In this document: one piece after another, positions 12,082 through 22,920 of the stretch
Position numbering within the stretch: position 1 is the stretch's first letter
Layout of the letters: every line of letters starts with the position of its first letter
Assembly (NCBI GenBank): GCA_963853835.1
Contig: OY970820.1
Location: 17,163,373 to 17,227,372 of the forward strand
Direction of reading: 5' to 3'
Source of the DNA: Calendula officinalis
Lineage: Eukaryota > Streptophyta > Magnoliopsida > Asterales > Asteraceae
DNA length: 64,000 nucleotides
Made by a program: the position numbers and the translations under genes
The notes under the pieces: generated by a model
What the model saw: only the letters and a program-made list of their open reading frames with translations
Told to the model about the DNA's origin: nothing
Database searches by the model: none

Positions 12082-13217
12082 TGTAGGGATTTACTACGCA
12101 CCATGCGACTGATCAACCATTTGGGTCGACCACCTAGTACACGAGTTCGAACCTTGCTGACCAAGAACATGAACTTGTTCTTGACCGGTTAAAACTAACT
12201 AGGTGATTTAATCCCTAAATGCGGAACTGGGATTAAACCTAATCCTTAAATCCTAAAGGATTGGGATGTTGGAAAACTAGATTAGGTTAACAAGAAAGAA
12301 ACCTTGTACGAAGAACTCGAACACACACACATACTTGTGTGTGTTCGTCGACCATCAACCAAAGAACCCTAGGGTTCTTTGGCCGAAATTCGTCCAAGAG
12401 GAAGAAGGGAATAAAGGGTTTCCCAAAACATACCTTGTTGTTTGCTTAAGATTGATCCACTGATGATGAACAAATCGAGCGATCTTCTAGTTGATCTAAG
12501 CAATGAACTTGTTCTTCAAAACTTGAAGAACACGAAGAACACGAAGAACGAAGAACACTAAGTGATGGTGTTCTTGGTGTGTTCGGCCGAATGGAGAGAA
12601 AGGGGGCAAGGGATTCGGCTTCACAAGGTGTAAGGGGTTTAGGGTTACCCTAAGCTTCTTATTTATATACAACTAAGTTACGCTTAGAACCCTTCTAGTT
12701 TAATTAATATTAGAACTTTAATTAAACTTCCTTTTAACACTTCCATCCCTTATAGTTTAACTAGTTTATTATTGTTGCACTTAACTACTAAATGTCTAGT
12801 ATTAATACACTAATAATTCGGTACCCATATACACGAATTATATACTCGTATTTATACTTCTAATAGTTAATTATATAATAACCTTTACATAATTTATACA
12901 ACAATATTATCCAATTACTATATGATTTAATAGCTTTAAATCATATCATGGATAATCTATAATTAACACATTGTATATTTACTCAACTAGTAAACGTACA
13001 ACTACTTGTATTAATTAGTTAGTTAAACTAATCTAGTAATAAGTTAAACTTAACTTAATACTTAACTGATTCATAATGACTATTATGAATCATTCCTCTT
13101 CGTAGTATCATTGCTTATCTTGCTCGTATTACATGCACTCACCGATGTGACCCTTAAGTGTTTCGTAGGCATGAATGTATCATCATAGGTTGACTAACTG
13201 TGCACATAATTCCTTCA
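12082..13217 (-). repeat. 5' LTR (in element orientation)
   Basis: Partner of 4946-6081 at constant offset 7136, so no indels have accumulated. Roughly a dozen single-base differences (about 1 percent) point to a recent insertion. Confidence 0.9.
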
Positions 13218-15690
13218 CTTGGTGACCTTTATAAAAACATACATTTTAAACTACAAGGTTTCCAAATAGTTTAAGTAATTTATGCTTCAATTCATAGTCA
13301 TAATAGACATCATTATATTCTAGGCTTTTACAAGTTGAAAACTTTTACGCATATTCCTCACTTCATACCTAGCCCTGGGCCATAAGCCCTAAACCCTTTT
13401 TTCTAGTTCCTTATAATTGTTTACCCTTATCTAATCTAATAGGGCCCAAACTCAGTGTATCGGTATTCGGTATTTTCAGCTATAATAAGTTATGACTTAT
13501 TATTATTATTATTTATATTCCCATTTATATCAATTCTAAAATATATTTATTATTTTTTTCTCAAAGTCCCAATTGTTTGGTTATATTTAACTTGTTATAT
13601 CGCTTTGAAATTATCGGTTTTTTGTATCGAGTAAACGAGACTTGTGTATTTTATAAAATAGTTAACTTTTATATTTTTATTCCTTTTAATTGCTGACATT
13701 AGGGATTTATGAATCTAGACCTCAAGTTTCTTAGTATTACACATTTAGCCCTCTAACTTTCATTTTATGTGTTATTTAACCAAACATTCGATGTTTACGA
13801 TTTTCAGTTTGCGTGCTCACCACACGTTGAAGTATGTTTTCATAAATATACCCCACTTTATTCAAAACCTTGAATCGGTCCTCAAAATTTCAATTTTGTC
13901 GCTTTTAGTCCCTTAAGTTCACAAAACGTTGTGTTTAGCTCGTTTGTTTGGTTTTGTGGTTTTTGGTCATTCGAGTTGTATTGCAAACACTTTTAAGCTA
14001 TTGTGTTTAACTTTAAAAACTTAATTTTATATAAGTTCCAGTATTTTAGATTTTATTTTTTGTTTTGGACAACTTTAGTCCTTATAATTTAGTTTTTATC
14101 GTTTTATACGCAACAATTTATTTTTTTAGTTTTTAAGCGTGACACTTATGTTTTAAACACTTAGAACACATGATTTAACTGGTAAAAAAAATCATTTTCA
14201 CTAACTCATCCTACAATATTTATGTTTTGACACAAATGGCCCTTATAGTTTCCTTTTTGACATTATTGACCTAAAAGTTTGTTTTATTGTACTTTACCAT
14301 AAAGGTTGGGCTTTTAACAACCAACTAGAGTTATTGACCATAGGTCTCATAGATTTTAGCTAGATTAAGTTTTTCATAAAAAAATATGGTTATAACTAAG
14401 TTTATAACAATTTTGGAAGATCACAATGGCTTGTTTTCGGTTTTGTGTTGTTATTGACGATTTGGAGTTTGTAAGACTTTGTGAAACATTATTTTAATAT
14501 ATTTTAGTAGTTTCTAATGTTAAGTGAATAATCATAGCATAAGACATAATAATATAGCATTAGTGTTCGATATCTAGATCTTTATGAATATAACAATTCA
14601 CCGTCAAAAATTTTATGCTTGAAATGATCATTTTACTTTAACTATAATTTTTGTTTTGAATAGGCTAGATGTAAATAATGTTTTCTATTTTTATTTATAT
14701 CGGTAACAATCTCCTACGCAAAGTTGGTTTTGATGAGACATAACTTTCCAAAATAACAAATTATATAATTTTATTTTTATCATAAAGTTATTGTGTTGAC
14801 ATGAACAAAATAAATTCGATCTAATTAATAAAATAATATAGATTGTGCATACCGCATGGAAATTCTCACGGTTTCACACGACTTACACTTTACTAGTTAA
14901 TTAAATTTCACTTTCTGCCCGGTAAGGACTAGTTTATATTTTTTTTAGAGTTTTGTTAATTAGGATTGTGTCTAACATGCATAAGATGATTGTACATTCA
15001 TTCATAAAATAGTGTTCCTAAAATTTAGAGTGCGATTTTTATATTAATTTTGTCTTTTTTATTGACAGCCTATCATTTTCCTTTTTTTTAGGCTGAACGA
15101 TATGGGCCTTTGGTCGTTACCGTGGTGCTGAGGTGGAGCTGGACAACGGCGTGGAGGCAAGGGGGAACATCGCCCCCACACGACGTGGGGTGTGGTGGTG
15201 GAGAGTTGTGGCCACGGGAACGGGGCTTAACGGGCGTGGGGACGAGGTTCTTGTTGATTTTGATGGTATTATACCAGAATTTTGGAAGAGTTGTACCCAA
15301 AACAAAAAAAAAGCTCATTGTGGCAGTGAAGGAAGAAGGCGCAGGAGCTGAAGGAAGAAGAAGTGTAATGGTTGGGTTTTAAATTAGATTAGCGTTTTTT
15401 ATATTTTCATTTGGCCTTTATTTTTTCTTTCTTTTGGGCTTTAAAGATCATTTGTCATACTTCCATTTATTTCATTGGATTTTAATTTGATATTTAAAAT
15501 CAATTATAATTAGGTTTGGGCTTTTTTGAATTAAAATATGATATTAAAATCTGGAACTATAAAAAAATATAAAAAAAGAATAATGAGATAGAAAAAAATA
15601 ATGTAATATGATGTGATGGGTATTTCCTGGATAAAGTGATGAGCCTAGTAGTAATTGATGAGATGGCAAATTATGTTTCAGAAAATTTGA
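13218..15690. other. Intergenic region, anonymous AT-rich DNA with a GC-rich patch
   Basis: No gene recognised. 13218-15060 is AT-rich with many short homopolymers. 15110-15260 is abruptly GC-rich and opens several overlapping frames on both strands with low-complexity Gly/Pro/Thr translations; none resembles a known domain. Confidence 0.5.
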
Positions 15691-15877
15691 TATTGTGGTG
15701 AGACACATACCTGTAGGCTTAAATAACAAACCCAAAAAAAACGACCTCACCCAAACAGTCTTCGCGGCTTCTGCTAAAGCTATATACGCAGTCTCAACTC
15801 TCAACCTTTTGTCTTCTTCCTCTTCCGGTGTGTTAGAGCGATTCTTCGAAGAAAGATTTTTTCTGAACAAACGGCCG

Positions 15878-18800
15878 ATGATCTTATTACGTGGTTCATT
15901 TTTGAATACCCAAATTCAATCTTTCCCGCGTAAATCAGCAACAAATTTCCCAAAGGTACATTATATCGTATCATATCTTTCAAACTTCATTAGTACTAAT
16001 ATTTTCTTAATTAAACAAAGGTCGCAACCTTCTTTTACAAAAAGAAAAGAAAATTTGTTATAATAAATATGTGATTAATATCGTTAATAATGATTGTGTG
16101 TGCTGTAATTGCAGTACTTTCGCGGGAAACTATGTGGATGTAGGTTAGCCGCTACATCTGCAAGTTTTCCAGTTGTTGATGAAGATGAATTGAGCCCTAA
16201 AAGTTACGAGAAAAAGGGAATTAGTAATTCTGACCAAATTTTCGCTAATCATCAGACTTATTATTGGCTGTTAGAAGGATACTTGAGTTCTGGATCTCTC
16301 ACAGATGTTAAAAAGCTTCATGGAAGGATTACAAAATCAGGATTTGATACAGATTACGGAATTTGCAGCAGGCTAACAGATGTTTATGCTGCTCATGGTG
16401 ATTTAAGCTATGCATGCCAGGTGATCGATGAAATGCCTAACAGAGATTTATCTTTCTGGAATAACTTAATTTTCGGTTTAATTGGAAAGAAATCGATTAC
16501 AACAGTATTGGGCCTGTTTTCAAAAATGATGGCAGAAAATGTTGACCCTGACGAAGTAACATTTGCAAATGTTTTACGGGCTTGTAGTGGACATAAGTTT
16601 GATTATATTTATATAAAGCAAATTCACACAAAGATCATTCGTCATGGTTTTGGTTCAAATTATATCGTTTGTAATCCACTAATCGATCTATACGCAAAAA
16701 AAGGGTATATAAATACTGCAAAATACATATTCCAAAATCTGGGTATGAGAGATAATGTTACATGGGTTGCTATGATATCTGGATTATCTCAAAATGGACT
16801 TGAAGAAGAAAGCATTTTATTATTTACCGAAATGCATAATTCCGGAATTTTACCGACACCTTATGTTTTCTCAAGTGTCATAAGTTCCTGTACAAAAATT
16901 TCATTTTTTAACCTAGGGGAACAATTACATTCTCTTATTAATAAATGGGGATTTTCATCTGAAACTTTTGTGAATAATGCACTTGTTACACTGTACTCAC
17001 GTTGTGACAATTTATTATCTGCAGAACAAATATTTACAAAAATGGAATATCGCGATGGTGTATCATATAATACTCTTATTTCAGGTCTTGCTAAAAAGGG
17101 ATTAAGTGAAAAAGCATTAAAATTATATGAAAAAATGCAATTGGATAACCTAAAACCGGATTCTGTTACAGTTGCTAGCCTTTTAAGTGCTTGTGCATCA
17201 ATTGGTGATTTAATTAAGGGGATTCAGTTACATTCTTATGCAATAAAATCAGGAATGTGTAAAGATATAATCATAGAAGGATCGTTACTTGATCTTTATG
17301 TAAAATGTTCTGATGTTAAAACTGCTCACGAGTTTTTTCTCACAACCGAAAAAGAAAATGTGGTTTTATGGAATGTAATGTTAGTTGCTTATGGACAGTT
17401 AGGTGATATTTATGAATCTTTTAATATTTTTAAACAAATGCAGATTAATGGTTTGAGCCCTAATCAGTACACGTACCCGAGTATATTAAGAACGTGTACT
17501 TTAGTTGGTAATTTGGATCTTGGTGAACAGATTCATACACAAGTTGTGAAAACAGGGTTTCAACCGAATGTATATGTTTGCAGTGTGCTTATTGACATGT
17601 ACTCTAAGCATGGAGAGTTGTACACTGCAGAGAAGATTCTGAAACGTCTTAATGAAAAAGACGTTGTTTCTTGGACAGCTATGATTGCAGGATACACTCA
17701 GCATGATTTGTTTTTTGAAGCTCTGAAAACATTTGAGGAAATGATAATTAATGGAATTCAATCGGATAATATTGGGTTTTCAAGTGCAATTAGTGCGTGT
17801 GCAGGAATTCAAGCAGTTAGTCAAGGTCAACAGATTCATGGTCAAACTATCGTTTGTGGTTATTCATTTGACCTTTCAATCGGGAATTCACTTGTTTGTC
17901 TTTATGCTAGATGTGGTTTGATAAACGAAGCGTATTTAGCATTTGAAAAAATTAATATTAAAGATAATGTTTCATGGAACGGTTTAGTTTCGGGATTTTC
18001 ACAAAGCGGGAATTATGAGGAATCATTAAAAGTATTTTCTAAAATGAATGAATTTGGTGTGGAATTGAATATGTTTACATACGGGTCAGCAGTTAGTGCA
18101 GCTGCAAACACAACAAATTTAACTCAAGGAAAACAAATTCATGCAAAAATGATAAAAACGGGCCACAATTTAGAACCCGAAGCTTCAAATGTGCTAATAA
18201 CATTATATTCAAAATGCGGGAGTCTTGATGATGCAAAAAGCGAGTTTCTTGAAATGAATGATAAAAATGATATTTCTTGGAATGCAATGATCACGGGCTA
18301 TTCTCAACACGGGTGTGGAGATGAAGCTATACAGCTTTTTGAAGAAATGAAACGGGCCGGTTTTACACCTAACTATGTGACTTTTGTAGGTGTTTTAACT
18401 GCTTGTAGCCATGTACGGTTAGTTGAAAAAGGGCTTGAGTATTTCAAATCCATGAGTCAAGATTACGGGCTCGTTCCTCGACCCGAACATTACGCGTGTG
18501 TTGTGGACATTCTTGGGCGGGCCGGCCTTTTGACCCGTGCACGGGAATTTATCGGGTCAATGCCGGTCAAACCCGATGCAATGGTGTGGAGGACACTTTT
18601 GAGTGCATGCACGGTTCATAAAAATAAAGAAATTGGAGAAATTTCAGCAAAACATCTGTTGGAATTAGAACCAGAAGATTCAGCTACTTATGTTTTATTA
18701 TCAAATATGTATGCAATTTCCAAAAAATGGGATGACAGAAACCAAACAAGAAAATTAATGAAAGAAAAAGGTGTGAAAAAAGTCCCGGGTCAAAGCTGGA

Positions 18801-19192
18801 TCGAGGTCAAGAACACGGTTCATGCTTTCTTTGTTGGTGATCGGCTACATCCACTCGTAGATGAAATATATGAATATTTAAATGTTATTAATAAACGGGC
18901 TGCTGAAATTGGATATGTACAAGATAGATACAGTCTTTTGAATGATTTTGAGCAAGAACAAAAGGACCCGTTAAGCTGCATACACAGTGAAAAGTTGGCA
19001 ATTACATTCGGGCTTTTGAAAGTGTGTAATACGGTTCCTTTGCGTGTAATGAAGAATCTTCGTGTGTGTAATGATTGTCATAATTGGATTAAATATGTGT
19101 CCAAGATTTGTAATCGGAGTATTATAGTTAGAGATTCGTATCGGTTTCATCATTTTGAAGAGGGTTTGTGTTCGTGTAAAGATCATTGGTGA
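15878..19192 (+). CDS. PLS-class pentatricopeptide repeat protein with E and DYW domains
   Basis: Two exons, 15878-15955 and 16115-19192 (AAG/GTACAT donor, TTGCAG acceptor, phase 0), give about 1051 residues. The first exon encodes a basic, Ser/Arg-rich leader (MILLRGSFLNTQIQSFPRKS) fitting an organelle presequence. From about residue 70 the protein is a run of PPR units of P, L and S lengths, with recurring phrases such as WNAMITGYSQHG and NVLITLYSKCGSLDDA. The PG box PGQSWIEV starts at residue 917. The DYW deaminase domain carries HSE (His983, Glu985) and CNDC (Cys1011, Cys1014), the zinc and catalytic residues of C-to-U RNA editing factors. The last three residues are DHW rather than DYW, a known variant. 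It resembles the Arabidopsis At4g13650 class; the target site is unknown. An upstream in-frame ATG at 15695 exists, but its translation looks like leader sequence. Confidence 0.93.
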
Positions 19193-20020
19193 TTTGGGTG
19201 TGATTAAGTTGATCATATGTTGTAATTTGAGATATTATTTATTAACCTTAAAGTCGATTTAATTGATAACTTGTGGTTGAAGCCTGTAACAGTTGACAAT
19301 TAGATAAAAAGGCGCAACTTTACAAGGATCAACATGAAATTATCAAGTGATTAGCTTCTAATTTGACTAGTGAGTACATTTGTATATTATCATTTACTCT
19401 AATCTTTTTAGTCCTAAAAAATATAATATTTGGGTGGAGTATGCACATGGTTTTAAGAAATTGTTACTATATAGCGACGACATGTCGTCGTTCTTCGTGA
19501 TATGGTTGACCAAAACTGATACTTGACTTTATCTGTACCGACGACATGTGGTCTCTATACAGTGAAAAAATTTTGGAAAATTTTGACCAACTCTATGCCA
19601 ACGACATGTTGTCGGTATAGGTTAAAAAGAATTTAATTTTGATTTTTTAATTACGATTTGCAGAAAAAACATACGTATTTTTGTTTGGACACATAATATT
19701 ACTATAGTGTAGTATGTAATTTATCTAATATCCCTTATTATAATAATTGTATAAGCATTCTAGCGGTATTTGGTTTTTAGGTGTCCAAAAAGGTTGTGGA
19801 TTGAATTCCTATCGTTAATAAAAATATTGTAAAATTGTACAATTATATTAAACAATGATTGTGATGCGTGGATTAAAAAACATGATGCATAAATCACTAC
19901 CTATATTCAATAGCAATATTTAATAGCAGTTAAAAAAACACATGTTATCATTAAACCCAATTCCATGTTAGTTATTTGATTGAATATTTATATTTCTCAA
20001 GTTGTTAACATACATAATCT
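19193..20020. other. Convergent intergenic spacer with repeated CGACATGTCG palindromes
   Basis: Spacer between the 3' ends of the PPR and MYB-CC genes. It contains three palindromic motifs around ACGACATGT (19475-19490, about 19538-19553 and 19600-19620). No gene is visible. Confidence 0.5.
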
Positions 20021-22285
20021 TCACCAACCAAGTCCATTCAAATCAAATTGCTTTCTACTTGAATCACCATCATTTTCGTCACAAGCATTTAGGTCAAGCT
20101 TCTCTTCAAAATACGGCAACGGAAACTTTTCTAAAACCCCCAAATTCTCTGATTTAACCACTTCTTTTTTACTCCGATCCACGTAAATAACATTCTGATT
20201 TAATTGTTTTTCTTCATAATTACCATTCCATTGGCTTCCAACACTCATTGTCGAGGCAAGAAACTTTTCGTTTCTTTTCATGTCTTCACACCATGCATTT
20301 TCTGGCTCATTTTCAGCCTTGTTTGACTTTAAAAAGTTCAAACCGTGCTCCATTAGTTGTTGACTTTGATTGTAGGTCAAACAACTTTCTATCTGTTGGT
20401 TTTCTCCCATTCCTAAAAATGCAGAGTTTAGTTTGTGTGTGGATACTTTAGAGACTAATTCAGATAGTTGAATTTTGGCGGCTTCTAATCCAGCTGCACC
20501 TAAGTTTTGTCTTCCAACTGTTTCTTGTGCTTTTTCAAGAACTGATTGCAAGTATTTTCCTTGTGCCTCTATTCGCAGCTGTAAGTGTCTCTGTATCTAT
20601 TCCAACCAATTAAAAAAAGGTGAGATTACTTTGGAATTTTGAGATTTTTTCTTTCTTGAATTAAAATATGTTTATCAATCATATCAATATATCTATTTGT
20701 ATGGTTAGTGATAATTAGAGATGGCAGATTGGGTCAAAACGCGCAAACATATTTGTTCATTTATTGAACTCTTCATACTTATAAAGAAATAATAATACTT
20801 CGTAAGTTTGAATTTAAATCAATGTATAAAACGATTTAGGTTGTTGCATCATTAATAAGCCAGTTTGATCCATGTTGAAACAATTTGACATGTTAGCCTT
20901 TTAGCGTATTGAAAAAATAAAAGACTTTTGACCCGTTTGAGAAAAGATACAACTCAAATTGACATTGATAAGCAAATTGGTTGAAATTGCCACCTTTAGG
21001 GATAAAATTCATGGAAATGTTGCAAATGATCTGATCATACCTCAAGTTGCTCATGTAACCTTCTCTGAACTTCAATTTGCATCTGTAATGCTTCGTTTAT
21101 TTGTAAATTTCTGTATTTGTAACTACCCGTTAAATCATGTATTATATATGAAGACAAAAATCATACGGTTAATAAACACCTCGTACTTGTTTGTTGGAGG
21201 CCCTACACTTGAATTGCTAATATGAATTCCATCTATTTCATCCCTCATGTCTCTTGTTTGTGGGATCATACCTTAAAAAACACATATTTATTATCCTTTT
21301 GTAATCAACATTGTGTAAATTAGAAATTAGATGCTCAAATGTCTTACTGATTTTATTCACACCAACAACATTAGCTTGCCCACATAGATTTTTACCAAGT
21401 CTGTATTTCTGTCAAAAAATGAAACAATTTTAACTGACTTCATAAGAATTAGAGTAAATTACACGGAATTTACCAATATCACCAATTACAACCTTAGTAC
21501 TTGAACTTCATTTATTACACTGGTGTATAGACTTTGTTACACCCATGGTCTCTACTGCCCTTAGCTTTATTTAAATGACTAAAATACCCTTTTGGTTTTT
21601 TGTGATAAATCGAAGATTATGAATGTAATAAGTGATAAACCACGTGGACTATCAATGAAATTTTACTCTATTAATTAGTCGATTTTGTTTCTTTTAATAG
21701 AGTAGAATTTCATGGATGGTTTGTGTGGTTGATCACTTATTACATTTACAGTTCGCTTTATTACAAAATGCCAAAAGGGTATATTGGTCATTTAAAAAAA
21801 GTTAAGGGAAGTAGGGACCATGAGTGTAACAAAGTTTATACACCAAGGACGTCCAGTGTAATAAACGAAGTTCAGTGACTAAAATTGTAACTAGTGATAT
21901 ACCGCAGGTACCTTCCGTGTAATTTATTCTAAGAATTATAATTATTTTCTTTAAGAAAATGAGAAATTTTGTTAGCATGTATCATACCTGGAGATGACTC
22001 TTTAAGTGGTATAATGTAAGCCCTTGAATTCCCATCAGTTTCAAGACTGATTTTGGAGTAGCTTCTGTAACAAAAAAGTCAACAAGTCAATACTACAAAT
22101 AATTTTACAAAAAATACACACACACACTTACTATCTGCTCCACCAAGTTGGTTAACTGCTTCTATAAACCGTTGATGGAGATCCGGTGTCCATTTGAGCC
22201 TAGGTTTAGCATCAGTTGAAAGAACAAGTCCCGAATTTCCTCTACCATTTTGCAAAAACATGTGTCTTTCTGGTGTAATCGTCAT
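20021..22285 (-). CDS. MYB-CC (GARP) transcription factor, PHL8-like
   Basis: Six exons join in frame: 22285-22132, 22064-21988, 21408-21348, 21271-21187, 21110-21041 and 20596-20021, giving about 340 residues. The GARP/MYB-like domain (about residues 23-80) reads KPRLKWTPDLHQRF, then AVNQLGGADKATPKSVLKLM, then GLTLYHLKSHLQKYRLGK, with the LHLKSHLQ-type recognition helix spanning an exon junction. The MYB-CC coiled coil follows (INEALQMQIEVQRRLHEQLE, residues about 130-149, continuing IQRHLQLRIEAQGKYLQ). Both domains together define the PHR1/PHL family, which binds P1BS-type sites and includes phosphate-starvation regulators. PHL8 is the nearest by wording and by the short N terminus. ATG at 22285 is the first in-frame ATG; a second at 22261 (MFLQNGRG) is equally plausible. 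The C-terminal 190 residues are low in known motifs. Intron 2 carries a foldback transposon. Confidence 0.88.
21451..21930. mobile_element. Foldback MITE in intron 2 of the MYB-CC gene
   Basis: Terminal inverted repeats AGAGTAAATTACACGGAA and AGAATAAATTACACGGAA (reverse complement of the right end) continue as long imperfect arms that pair across nearly the whole element, with the centre near 21680. The 7-bp flanks AAGAATT at 21444-21450 and 21931-21937 are identical, consistent with a target duplication (8 bp if one terminal T is counted). There is no coding capacity. The superfamily is uncertain: a 7-8-bp duplication suits hAT-like better than Mutator-like elements. Confidence 0.75.
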
Positions 22286-22423
22286 TTTACAAATGTTAGT
22301 TTCTTGTAGCACAAGTAATTTGAATCTTGATAATATGTTTAATTATGTCCTATATTTGACCAATGCTTGCGTACTAACTGTCTACCACTCCTTCTCTTAT
22401 ATAGCATATGAAGAATGGGTGGA

Positions 22424-22425
<2 letters not shown>

Positions 22426-22463
<38 letters not shown>
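22426..22463. repeat. Poly(T) tract, 38 nt
   Basis: Uninterrupted T run about 140 bp upstream of the MYB-CC start. On the minus strand it is a poly(A) tract, but no SINE or LINE body was recognised beside it. Confidence 0.9.
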
Positions 22464-22468
<5 letters not shown>

Positions 22469-22589
22469 ATAGAATCTTTGAAATAGAATATTACCTACTT
22501 TTTCAGGTTTTTCTTTGCATCAATGACTTTCTAGTGTTAAAACAAAGTTTAAATTCCTTTGCACTACACAACACTTGACATCTTACCAT

Positions 22590-22920
22590 ATGTGCCCGAA
22601 TAGATCCACAAGCGTGCTAAAGTAAACGAATCTTATTCGTGCATTTTATGAACTGGATTTTAGGGAATCCACTACCGCAGAACCCTAAAAGACACCTTAA
22701 ATCTTGAGAATTTTGCATAAAAATATTAGCGTAAATCAAGGGTTATGATTAGCATAAATCAAGGATAACGAGCAGCATATATAAGATTTATATGATGTGT
22801 AATAATGTCATTTAATGTCTTGATTTATTACCTTATTCTTGGATTGTAACTGTAATTTCATATGGGTATTTATAACCCACTCTATCAATGAAGAAGACAC
22901 CAATTCACATTATCTTACAA
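22590..22920 (+). mobile_element. Possible solo LTR or TRIM-like fragment
   Basis: The stretch starts TGTGCCCGAATAGATCC and ends near ATTATCTTACA. It contains a TATTTATAACCCACTCT promoter-like box followed by AATGAAGAAGACACC, a layout common in short plant Copia LTRs. No clear target duplication was found, so this is tentative. Confidence 0.3.

Larger units (their letters stand above)
4946..13217 (-). mobile_element. Non-autonomous LTR retrotransposon with gag only (TR-GAG / LARD-like)
   Basis: Two 1136-bp direct repeats (4946-6081 and 12082-13217), both TG...CA, enclose about 6.0 kb. A primer-binding site complementary to initiator tRNA-Met lies next to the right repeat and a purine-rich tract (on the minus strand) next to the left, so the element reads right to left. 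The only recognisable protein is a broken Copia-type gag (8611-9474). No protease, integrase, reverse transcriptase or RNase H reading frame is seen in about 2.5 kb downstream of gag. About 2.6 kb of AT-rich leader separates the primer site from gag. The flanking 5-mers gttgg and cttgg differ at one base, so the target duplication is probable rather than perfect. Mobilisation would need proteins from another element. Confidence 0.85.

Noticed and set aside
15695..15877. Longer N terminus for the PPR protein starting at 15695
   Set aside because: The extra residues look like translated leader, and the start at 15878 gives a credible targeting peptide.
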